Shown: piece after piece, positions 1 to 5,260 of the stretch | Layout of the letters: each line of letters begins with the position of its first letter | Position numbering within the stretch: the first letter of the stretch is position 1 | The notes under the pieces: generated by a model | The model's input: the letters and a program-made list of their open reading frames with translations, nothing else | What the model was told of the DNA's origin: nothing | Database searches by the model: none | Program-made: the position numbers and the translations under genes | Assembly (NCBI GenBank): GCA_964432485.1 | Contig: CAYSNP010000060.1 | Location: 1 to 7,215, forward strand | Direction: 5' to 3' | Length of the DNA: 7,215 bases | Origin: CAYSNP01 sp964432485 | GTDB lineage: Bacteria; Bacillota; Clostridia; Christensenellales; DTU072

Positions 1-40
1 ATTAGAATAATAATGCCTTTTGTGCAAAAAATACTACCAT

Positions 41-47
41 AGGGGGT
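41..47 (+). promoter_or_regulatory. Ribosome binding site of the DD-carboxypeptidase gene
   Basis: The G-rich stretch AGGGGGT ends 4 nt before the ATG at 52 and is a variant of the AGGAGG consensus. It supports the start at 52. No convincing sigma-A promoter is visible in the 51 upstream bases, so the promoter probably lies outside the window. Confidence 0.65.
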
Positions 48-51
48 AGGA

Positions 52-1221
52 ATGAAAAAGGTACTATTGTCAGTCGTTATTTTCCTTATACTGGTGTCCG
101 TTTTGTTGCCATCAACTTTTTTTGCTTATGCTGCGCAAATGCAAACAAAACCAAAAGATGTAGCTAGTGCATATTTAATGGATTATGCTACCGGCAGCAT
201 ATTATATGAGCATAATGCGCATGAAAAAAGACAAATTGCCAGTATGGTAAAGATAATGACTTTGCTGCTGGCTTTTGAAGCTATGGAACAAGGAAGACTT
301 TCTCTTGAGCAAGAAATTACTATTTCGGAAAGAGCAAGCAGTATGGGCGGCTCGCAAATGTTTTTGGAAACCGGAGATGTTTATGTAGCAAGCGATTTAA
401 TAAAAGGAATAATTGTAAACAGCGCCAATGATGCCTCGGTAGCTATTGCGGAGGTTGTATCCGGCAGCGTAGAGGATTTTGTTGCTGATATGAATGAGCA
501 TGCCAAGCAGCTAGGTATGAATGATACGGTTTTTGTCAATGTAACCGGATTGCCTGCAAGCGGACAATATTCTACCGCTTATGATGTGTCTATTATGACA
601 AGGGCATTGCTTGCGCATAAACCGTATTTTGAATATTCTAAGATTTGGATAGAAAACTTTAAGCATCCTGACGGCAGAATTACCGAACTTGTGAATACCA
701 ATAGGCTAATTAGATTTTATAAAGATTGCGATTCGGGCAAGACAGGCTTTACAAACGATGCTATGTACTGTTTAAGCGCATCTGCAATTAGAGGCAATAT
801 GCGTGTGATTGCTACAGTTTTAGGCGGTGCTACCAGCCAAGCCCGCTTTGGCGAAGTAGTTAGGTTATTTAACTATGCTTTTAGCAGTTATGAGCAAAAA
901 TGTATTGCTAAGCAAGGCGAAAATATAGAAAATAACTTGACAATAGCTCGAGCTAAAAAGCAAATGCATAAAATTGCAGCGGCAGAAGATGTTTATTTGC
1001 TTGCAAAAAAAGGAACGAAATTTGATTATACCGTAGAAACCAAGTTAAAACAAGACCTTAAAGCTCCTCTTAAAAAAGGAGATACTGTAGGCAAATTAAT
1101 AGTTAAGGATAAAAAATCAGGCGAAAGTATTAAGGAATGCAATTTAGTTCTAAACGAAGATATACCCAAAAAGAGCTTAGGTGACGCATTGGGTGAGCTT
1201 GCAGGAGCTTGGAGATTTTAG
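52..1221 (+). CDS. dacF: D-alanyl-D-alanine carboxypeptidase (low-molecular-mass PBP, DacF/DacB type)
   Basis: A secreted serine DD-carboxypeptidase that removes the terminal D-Ala from peptidoglycan pentapeptides and so limits cross-linking. Residues 1-28 form a signal peptide: two Lys, a long hydrophobic core, then a cleavage region around A-Y-A-A. All three penicillin-binding motifs of peptidase family S11 are present: SxxK at S64-K67 (S-M-V-K, nucleophile S64), SxN at S124-A125-N126, and KTG at K230-T231-G232. Residues about 290-375 fit the beta-rich PBP5 C-terminal domain, and the short tail (S-L-G-D-A-L-G-E-L) could be a membrane-associating amphipathic helix. The length of 389 aa is normal. 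The ATG start has a G-rich site 5 nt upstream and begins directly at the signal peptide. The family call is firm. Choosing dacF over dacB is less certain: in Bacillus subtilis dacF is sporulation-specific, and the neighbouring Cys-rich gene makes that link attractive but unproven. Confidence 0.93.
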   Translation: MKKVLLSVVIFLILVSVLLPSTFFAYAAQMQTKPKDVASAYLMDYATGSILYEHNAHEKRQIASMVKIMTLLLAFEAMEQGRLSLEQEITISERASSMGGSQMFLETGDVYVASDLIKGIIVNSANDASVAIAEVVSGSVEDFVADMNEHAKQLGMNDTVFVNVTGLPASGQYSTAYDVSIMTRALLAHKPYFEYSKIWIENFKHPDGRITELVNTNRLIRFYKDCDSGKTGFTNDAMYCLSASAIRGNMRVIATVLGGATSQARFGEVVRLFNYAFSSYEQKCIAKQGENIENNLTIARAKKQMHKIAAAEDVYLLAKKGTKFDYTVETKLKQDLKAPLKKGDTVGKLIVKDKKSGESIKECNLVLNEDIPKKSLGDALGELAGAWRF

Positions 1222-1260
1222 CTTAGAAATTGAATATTAGCTTGAGTAGATTATATGTAG

Positions 1261-1288
1261 CTTGCCGGTATTAACCCGGCAAGTTTTT
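1261..1288 (+). terminator. Intrinsic terminator after the DD-carboxypeptidase gene
   Basis: CTTGCCGG (1261-1268) pairs perfectly with CCGGCAAG (1276-1283) around a 7-nt loop and is followed by TTTTT (1284-1288). It ends rightward transcription of the carboxypeptidase gene. Read leftward, the same hairpin has no T-tract after it, so it should not efficiently stop transcripts of the convergent Cys-rich gene, which ends 3 nt beyond it at 1291. Confidence 0.9.
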
Positions 1289-1290
1289 AT

Positions 1291-1599
1291 TTAAAATTTG
1301 CCTCCGCAGCCGTCATATCCGTGACTGCCGCCACAGGGAGCACCAAATTTATCGCCGCCGCCGCAAGGCCCGTCGAATTGGCAATCTCCTTTATAACCGC
1401 CGCCGCCACAAGGGCTGCAAGGAGTGCAAGGACAGCATTTGCAAGGAGCGCAAAGGCATTTGCATAAGCATTTGCATAAGTTCGATAAACAACAGCAAGG
1501 TGAGCAACAACGAGGAGGAGGACAAGTACGACACGAAATTGTACATTTAGTCTGATATCCTCCACAGCAACTTTTTTGTCCACAACAAGTATTTCTCAT
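1291..1599 (-). CDS. Extremely Cys/Gly-rich small protein, possible spore coat/exosporium or metal-binding protein
   Basis: I do not recognise a named family. The 102-residue product has 27 Cys and 19 Gly (45% together), one His, no Trp and no Glu. It has three zones. Residues 1-37 carry CC pairs (5-6, 11-12, 31-32) and a CCC (35-37). Residues 42-64 are a dense CxC/xPC core, in which K-C-L-C is tandemly repeated at 43-50 and followed by T-P-C and S-P-C steps. Residues 65-102 are Gly-rich with recurring P-C-G-G or D-G-C-G-G units. There is no signal peptide or membrane segment. The ATG has a strong AGGAGA site 5 nt upstream. It is monocistronic and convergent with the carboxypeptidase gene. 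A sigma-K-like promoter upstream suggests a mother-cell coat or exosporium protein that forms disulfide networks. A metallothionein-like metal sponge or a modified-peptide precursor are alternatives; no maturation enzyme is encoded nearby. That it is a real gene is well supported; its function is not. Confidence 0.8.
   Translation of the reverse strand: MRNTCCGQKSCCGGYQTKCTISCRTCPPPRCCSPCCCLSNLCKCLCKCLCAPCKCCPCTPCSPCGGGGYKGDCQFDGPCGGGDKFGAPCGGSHGYDGCGGKF
1435..1479 (-). repeat. Short tandem repeats inside the Cys-rich gene
   Basis: On the + strand GCATTTGCATAA occurs twice back to back (1456-1467 and 1468-1479, identical), encoding two successive L-C-K-C units on the - strand. The 9-bp core GCATTTGCA also appears at 1435-1443, encoding C-K-C. 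The 12-bp period keeps the reading frame, so the core of the protein appears to have grown by in-frame duplication of a four-residue unit. Confidence 0.9.
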
Positions 1600-1604
1600 A
1601 ATTT

Positions 1605-1610
1605 TCTCCT
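1605..1610 (-). promoter_or_regulatory. Ribosome binding site of the Cys-rich gene
   Basis: Read on the - strand this is AGGAGA, 5 nt before the ATG at 1599-1597. This strong, well-placed site is the main reason for reading the Cys-rich frame as a real gene rather than the overlapping hydrophobic frame at 1583-1287, which starts inside it. Confidence 0.85.
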
Positions 1611-1643
1611 AATAATAAAATTGAGGGAATTATATCCTCGTTA

Positions 1644-1672
1644 TATAATATGAAGAAGAGGGCGTTAAGGTT
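1644..1672 (-). promoter_or_regulatory. Candidate sigma-K-type promoter for the Cys-rich gene
   Basis: On the - strand AACC (1672-1669) is followed by 16 nt and then CATATTATA (1652-1644). The Bacillus sigma-K consensus is mACm, 16-17 nt, CATAnnnTA, and every defined position matches. Transcription would start near 1638, giving a leader of roughly 40 nt. The region is AT-rich, so chance matches are possible. An alternative sigma-A-like -10 (TATAAT, 1634-1629) has only a poor -35 (TTCTTC) at 17 nt spacing. Confidence 0.45.
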
Positions 1673-1683
1673 TCTTATTTGTA

Positions 1684-1712
1684 TTTACAAAATAAATTAA
1701 ATAAGCTATAAT
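1684..1712 (+). promoter_or_regulatory. Sigma-A promoter of the ruv operon
   Basis: TTTACA (1684-1689), a 17-nt spacer and TATAAT (1707-1712) make a near-consensus housekeeping promoter. The expected start is about 1718-1720, only 8-10 nt before the ATG at 1728, so the Shine-Dalgarno stretch AAAGGTGA (1716-1723) would sit at the very 5' end of the mRNA. It is the only strong promoter found upstream of the six tightly packed genes from 1728 to 6367. Confidence 0.8.
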
Positions 1713-1727
1713 GCTAAAGGTGAACAT

Positions 1728-2084
1728 ATGAAAAATACTAATTCTGCGCTTGAAAAGGCAAAAAAATTTGCGGTCCGCATCTTAAAACTTGGCACATATA
1801 TAAAAAATGAAAAAGATAACAATGAGGTAGTTTCTCTTTTAATAAAGGCAGGGCTGGAGCTTGGAGCATCCCTTAATTTTGCTTTTGAAAATGAGTTTAA
1901 TGACTATATTTTCGAAACTTTGCAAAAATCGTTGGAATGGGCTATGTCAATCAATTTTTACTTGGAAGTGCTTTTTGCCGGCGGGATATTAACCGAAAAG
2001 GAGTTTGCAAGCATTAATTCAGATTGTGAGGAACTTATTGCAATAATTGCTGAGCTTTTGAAATCTATACACGAAGGAGCGTAA
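1728..2084 (+). CDS. Four-helix-bundle protein, S23 / 23S rRNA intervening-sequence protein family (divergent)
   Basis: An 118-residue, all-helical soluble protein. Helix 1 (about 8-27) carries the family-like K-x-F-A-V-R-I-L-K-L stretch. Helix 2 spans about 33-52, helix 3 about 55-86, and helix 4 (about 90-115) follows a G-x-L-T-E-K-E-F turn and contains D-C-E-E-L and a terminal L-L-K-S-I. This spacing fits the TIGR02436/PF05635 family, which includes proteins encoded in 23S rRNA intervening sequences and the Avd accessory proteins of diversity-generating retroelements; stand-alone chromosomal members are also common. The usual S-G-T-S-I-G-A-N-I-x-E-A signature after helix 2 is degenerate here (A-G-L-E-L-G-A-S-L-N at 41-50). 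The biochemical role is unknown; family members are oligomeric and thought to bind nucleic acid. It stops 2 nt before ruvC and supplies the ruvC ribosome binding site, so it is the first gene of the ruv operon. Confidence 0.78.
   Translation: MKNTNSALEKAKKFAVRILKLGTYIKNEKDNNEVVSLLIKAGLELGASLNFAFENEFNDYIFETLQKSLEWAMSINFYLEVLFAGGILTEKEFASINSDCEELIAIIAELLKSIHEGA
2073..2079 (+). promoter_or_regulatory. ruvC ribosome binding site inside the upstream gene
   Basis: GAAGGAG lies within the last codons of the four-helix-bundle gene, 7 nt before TTG at 2087. It settles the non-ATG start of ruvC and implies that ruvC translation is coupled to that of the gene before it. Confidence 0.85.
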
Positions 2085-2086
2085 AC

Positions 2087-2578
2087 TTGATAATCTTAGG
2101 GATAGACCCCGGTTATGCTATTGTGGGTTACGGAATAATAGAATGCAAGAGCGGCAAGGCGCTCCCTCTTGGCTATGGTGCAATTAGGACAAGCAAAGAG
2201 TTGAGTATACCCGAAAGGTTGCGGCAAATTGGCGAAGGGATAGATGCGCTTATTGCTCATTATTCTCCTGATGCAATAGCTGTAGAGGAAATCTTTTTCC
2301 ACACCAATCAAAAGACCGCTATTATGGTAGCACAGGCAAGGGGCGTAATATTGTATAAGGCAAGCCTAAGCAATACAATCTTGTATGAGTATACTCCTTT
2401 ACAGATAAAGCAAGCTATTACAGGTTATGGCAGAGCGGATAAAGCACAAATTCAACAAATGGTAAAAGTGCTGCTTGGTCTTTCCGCTATACCCAAACCG
2501 GACGATGCTTCGGATGCTTTGGCTGTAGCCCTTACTCATAGCCATACTGACAAATTAAGCGCATTATTTAAGGTTTAG
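2087..2578 (+). CDS. ruvC: Holliday junction resolvase RuvC
   Basis: The crossover junction endonuclease that makes paired symmetric nicks in Holliday junctions after RuvAB branch migration. This RNase H-fold protein has its four catalytic acidic residues visible: D7 in G-I-D-P-G (5-9), E67 in A-V-E-E (65-68), and D140 and D143 in D-D-A-S-D-A-L-A (139-146). F70/F71 sit where the E. coli junction-intercalating Phe lies. The length of 163 aa is typical. The start is TTG: the reading begins directly at the conserved I-I-L-G-I-D-P-G strand and a strong GAAGGAG site is correctly spaced. The gene follows the four-helix-bundle gene by 2 nt and precedes ruvA by 2 nt. The presence of RuvC rather than RecU fits Clostridia. 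Confidence 0.96.
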   Translation: MIILGIDPGYAIVGYGIIECKSGKALPLGYGAIRTSKELSIPERLRQIGEGIDALIAHYSPDAIAVEEIFFHTNQKTAIMVAQARGVILYKASLSNTILYEYTPLQIKQAITGYGRADKAQIQQMVKVLLGLSAIPKPDDASDALAVALTHSHTDKLSALFKV

Positions 2579-2580
2579 CA

Positions 2581-3174
2581 ATGATAGATTTTATAAAAGG
2601 AGCTTTAATAAGGAAAGAACAAGGGAGTGCAGTAATTGAGACGGGCTGCGGACTTGGTTTTATACTTTTTTGCAGCACTGCCACCCTTTCGGAGCTGCCG
2701 GAATGCGGCGAGGTGAAGCTGTATTCTTACTTGCATGTAAAAGATGACGGTATAACTTTGTTTGGGTTTAGGAGCATTGAGGAGCGGGCAATGTTTTTGC
2801 GGCTGATTACTGTTAGCGGTGTAGGACCTAAGGTGGCGCTTGCTTTGCTTTCCGGTATGCCGCTGCCTGCATTAGCACTTGCTATCCTGACTAGTGATAC
2901 TAAGGCTGTTTGCAAGGTTAAAGGGATAGGCAAAAAGACTGCGGAAAGGATATTTTTAGAGTTAAAAGAAAAAATTGAGCCCGAGGAGTTACCCGATACC
3001 AACATACAAATTGCATCCTTTAAGCACGATTCGGATGCCACCGATGCGGTAATTGCGCTAAAAAGTTTGGGCTTTGGGCAAAGTGAAGCATATAATGCGG
3101 TTAAAAAAGCGCGGTCAACTGCTTCCAGCATTGAAGAGTTGATAGCTCAAGCGTTAAAGCACCTTAGCACTTAG
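2581..3174 (+). CDS. ruvA: Holliday junction branch migration complex subunit RuvA
   Basis: The junction-binding subunit; tetramers clamp the four-way junction and load RuvB rings. Residues 1-63 form the OB-fold domain (M-I-D-F-I-K-G start, ending near L-F-G-F). Two helix-hairpin-helix motifs follow: S-G-V-G-P-K-V-A at 79-86 and K-G-I-G-K-K-T-A-E-R at 114-123. A short linker (about 131-150) leads to the small C-terminal RuvB-binding domain (151-197), which contains A-L-K-S-L-G-F. The length of 197 aa is normal. The ATG is 2 nt after the ruvC stop, with only a weak AAGG (2570-2573) upstream, so translation probably depends on coupling with ruvC. Its stop codon overlaps the ruvB ribosome binding site. 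Confidence 0.96.
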   Translation: MIDFIKGALIRKEQGSAVIETGCGLGFILFCSTATLSELPECGEVKLYSYLHVKDDGITLFGFRSIEERAMFLRLITVSGVGPKVALALLSGMPLPALALAILTSDTKAVCKVKGIGKKTAERIFLELKEKIEPEELPDTNIQIASFKHDSDATDAVIALKSLGFGQSEAYNAVKKARSTASSIEELIAQALKHLST

Positions 3175-3177
3175 GAG
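3173..3177 (+). promoter_or_regulatory. ruvB ribosome binding site overlapping the ruvA stop codon
   Basis: AGGAG begins at the second base of the ruvA TAG stop (3172-3174) and ends 4 nt before the ruvB ATG at 3182. Terminating ribosomes would therefore sit on the ruvB initiation site, a compact coupling arrangement that fits balanced RuvA and RuvB synthesis. Confidence 0.85.
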
Positions 3178-3181
3178 AGAA

Positions 3182-4225
3182 ATGGAAATAGAACGGTTGG
3201 TTACTACAGAGTTTTCTTTGGCTGACGAAGCGGAAGCTACTTTGCGTCCCAAAACTTTGAATGAATATATAGGGCAAACTAAAGTCAAAGATAATCTAAA
3301 AGTATTTATGCATTCTGCTAAGAAAAGGGGCGAAGCTCTTGACCATTGCTTATTGTATGGCCCTCCCGGTCTTGGCAAAACAACATTAGCCCATATTATA
3401 GCCAATGAAATGGATTCCGATATCCGCATTACCTCCGGACCTGCCATTGAAAGAGCGGGCGACCTTGCAGCTGTGCTTACCAATCTTTCGCCTAACTCGG
3501 TGCTTTTTATTGACGAAATTCATCGCTTAAATCATACGGTAGAAGAAATATTATATCCCGCTATGGAAGATTATGCGCTGGATATGGTGCTGGGCAAAGG
3601 CCCTAGCGCCCGGACAATCAGGCTTGCCCTGCCGCAATTCACTTTAGTGGGAGCAACTACCAAAGCAGGCAGCTTATCTTCGCCTTTAAGGGATAGATTC
3701 GGTATGGTGTTTCGGTTGGAAATATATACTCCTGAGGAATTGGAGATAATTATAGCTCGCTCTGCCAATATACTTGATATAGCAATAGATTCAGCGGCGG
3801 CTGCGGAAATTGCCACCCGCTCCAGAGGCACTCCCAGAGTGGCAAATAGACTACTAAAGAGGGTAAGGGATTTTGCACAATATGAAGATAGCAATCTTAT
3901 TACCTTAGCCATTGCCAAAAGTGCTCTTGCCAGCTTAGAAATTGACGAGTTAGGGCTGGATAATACCGATAGGAACATTTTGGCAACAATTATAGAAAAA
4001 TTTGATGGCGGCCCCGTAGGCTTGGATACCCTTTCTGCGGCATCCAGCGAGGAATCTATAACAATTGAGGATGTATATGAGCCATATTTGCTGCAATTAG
4101 GATTCATTGCACGCACCCCCCGAGGCAGAGTTTGCCTTAGGCGAGCTTACCAGCATATGAATATGCCATTGCCAATTGCCAACGATTCCATTTTTGATAT
4201 GCTTCCGGGCGGCGCAGATGATTAG
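3182..4225 (+). CDS. ruvB: Holliday junction branch migration ATPase RuvB
   Basis: The AAA+ motor that forms hexameric rings and pumps DNA through the RuvA-junction complex. Motifs seen: the N-terminal L-R-P-K-T-L-N-E-Y-I-G-Q (21-32), typical of RuvB; Walker A G-P-P-G-L-G-K-T-T (60-68); Walker B L-F-I-D-E-I-H (108-114); sensor 1 G-A-T-T (157-160); arginine finger in L-R-D-R-F (169-173, probably R170); and sensor 2 G-T-P-R (216-219). The C-terminal winged helix (about 262-335) contains G-G-P-V-G-L-D-T-L. The length of 347 aa is normal. The ATG follows ruvA by 7 nt, and the last 8 nt overlap the chosen queA start. Confidence 0.97.
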   Translation: MEIERLVTTEFSLADEAEATLRPKTLNEYIGQTKVKDNLKVFMHSAKKRGEALDHCLLYGPPGLGKTTLAHIIANEMDSDIRITSGPAIERAGDLAAVLTNLSPNSVLFIDEIHRLNHTVEEILYPAMEDYALDMVLGKGPSARTIRLALPQFTLVGATTKAGSLSSPLRDRFGMVFRLEIYTPEELEIIIARSANILDIAIDSAAAAEIATRSRGTPRVANRLLKRVRDFAQYEDSNLITLAIAKSALASLEIDELGLDNTDRNILATIIEKFDGGPVGLDTLSAASSEESITIEDVYEPYLLQLGFIARTPRGRVCLRRAYQHMNMPLPIANDSIFDMLPGGADD

Positions 4226-5237
4226 CAGACAAGATTTTTTTTACCATTTACCAGAAAATAAAATTGCACAAACCCCAATAGAGCCAAGAGATGCTTCCGC
4301 TTTGCTTGTTTACAATAGGGAAAGCGGTTGCGTAGAGCATAGACAATTTAAAGATATAATTGAGTATTTGCGCCCTGATGATTTGCTTGTTATCAATACC
4401 AGCAGGGTAATTATGGCAAGGCTGTTTGCATGCAACGAGCAAGGCAGAAGGTTTGAGCTATTATTGTTGCGCCGAGTTAATACTAACAGCTGGGAAACTC
4501 TTATTCGACCTGCAAAAAAGGCAAAAGTGGGACAAAAGTTAACTGTAAATGAGCAATTATCTTTAACAGTTACAAGCTATTTAGAGGATGGAGTAAGGCT
4601 GGTAGAGTTTGCATATAAAGGTGTTTTTGAAAATATTTTAGAGCAGGTGGGGCATGTGCCCTTGCCGCCATATATTAAAGAAAAGTTAGAAAATAAAGAA
4701 AGATACCAAACGGTTTATTCTTTGCAAGAAGGCTCTAGCGCCGCTCCTACCGCAGGACTGCATTTTACTCCTGAATTGCTAGCAAAAATAAAAGAGTTTG
4801 GTTGCAAGATAGTTGAGATTCTGCTTCATGTGGGCACAGCCACTTTTAGGCCTGTCAAGGTAGACGATATAACTCAACATAAAATGCACTCTGAATATTA
4901 TGAGCTAAGCGAGGATGCCGCCATTGCCATAAATACAGCTAAAGAGCAAGGCAGAAGGGTTATAGCGGTAGGCACTACTTCGGTTAGGGTGCTGGAAAGC
5001 GTAGGCGCAGGCTATAAGGTTAAGGCACAAAGCGGATATACAGATATATTTATTTATCCGCCATATCAATTCAAAATTGTGGATGTGCTGCTTACCAACT
5101 TTCATTTGCCCGAATCTACGCTAATTATGCTGGTGTCAGCTTTTGCGGGTAGGGAAAAGACTTTAGAGCTATATAACCTAGCTATTGAAAAGAACTATCG
5201 TTTTTTTAGTTTTGGTGATGCAATGTTAATACTATAA
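4218..5237 (+). CDS. queA: S-adenosylmethionine:tRNA ribosyltransferase-isomerase QueA
   Basis: Transfers and isomerises the ribosyl moiety of SAM onto preQ1 at tRNA position 34, giving epoxyqueuosine. I chose ATG at 4218, giving 339 aa, because the product then begins M-I-S-R-Q-D-F-F-Y-H-L-P, as family members do. The longer frame from ATG 4176 adds 14 residues that do not resemble the family and lies wholly inside ruvB. Conserved blocks are L-L-V-I-N-T-S-R-V (56-64), W-E-T-L-I-R-P (92-98), A-A-P-T-A-G-L-H-F-T (175-184), H-V-G-T-A-T-F-R-P-V (204-213), V-G-T-T-S-V-R (251-257) and L-L-T-N-F-H-L-P-E-S-T (291-301). The start overlaps the ruvB stop by 8 nt and has no good Shine-Dalgarno (GGGCGG only), so coupling to ruvB is likely. 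It works with the next gene, tgt. Confidence 0.95.
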   Translation: MISRQDFFYHLPENKIAQTPIEPRDASALLVYNRESGCVEHRQFKDIIEYLRPDDLLVINTSRVIMARLFACNEQGRRFELLLLRRVNTNSWETLIRPAKKAKVGQKLTVNEQLSLTVTSYLEDGVRLVEFAYKGVFENILEQVGHVPLPPYIKEKLENKERYQTVYSLQEGSSAAPTAGLHFTPELLAKIKEFGCKIVEILLHVGTATFRPVKVDDITQHKMHSEYYELSEDAAIAINTAKEQGRRVIAVGTTSVRVLESVGAGYKVKAQSGYTDIFIYPPYQFKIVDVLLTNFHLPESTLIMLVSAFAGREKTLELYNLAIEKNYRFFSFGDAMLIL

Positions 5238-5260
5238 AGGAAAAGGAAGCACTTTAAGTA

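Noticed and set aside
5..36. Possible sigma-G-like promoter before the carboxypeptidase gene (GAATA at 5-9, AATACTA at 30-36)
   Set aside because: The spacer is 20 nt instead of 17-18, the -10 lacks its initial C, and the start would fall within the ribosome binding site.
1287..1583. 98-aa hydrophobic Ala/Val/Leu-rich open frame on the - strand overlapping the Cys-rich gene
   Set aside because: It is the shifted frame of the TGC/GGC-rich repeats, it has no ribosome binding site of its own, and the Cys-rich frame has a strong AGGAGA site and an organised product.
1291..1599. Cys-rich protein as a SCIFF/ranthipeptide or bacteriocin precursor
   Set aside because: Cysteine number and spacing do not fit the six-cysteine SCIFF pattern, there is no leader/core division, and no radical-SAM or export gene is in the window.
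1623..1639. Small inverted repeat GAGG...CCTC in the intergenic region as a regulatory hairpin or operator
   Set aside because: The stem is only four to five base pairs with a G-T pair; too weak to claim in a 128-bp AT-rich region.
1722..1733. LexA/SOS box at the start of the ruv operon
   Set aside because: Only the left half GAAC is present; the right half reads GAAA instead of GTTC.
1728..2084. Avd of a diversity-generating retroelement
   Set aside because: No reverse transcriptase and no template/variable repeat pair was found nearby; the gene is embedded in the ruv operon.
3571..4116. Long - strand open frames opposite ruvA, ruvB, queA and tgt
   Set aside because: They are antisense shadows of well-conserved genes, lacking family resemblance or ribosome binding sites.
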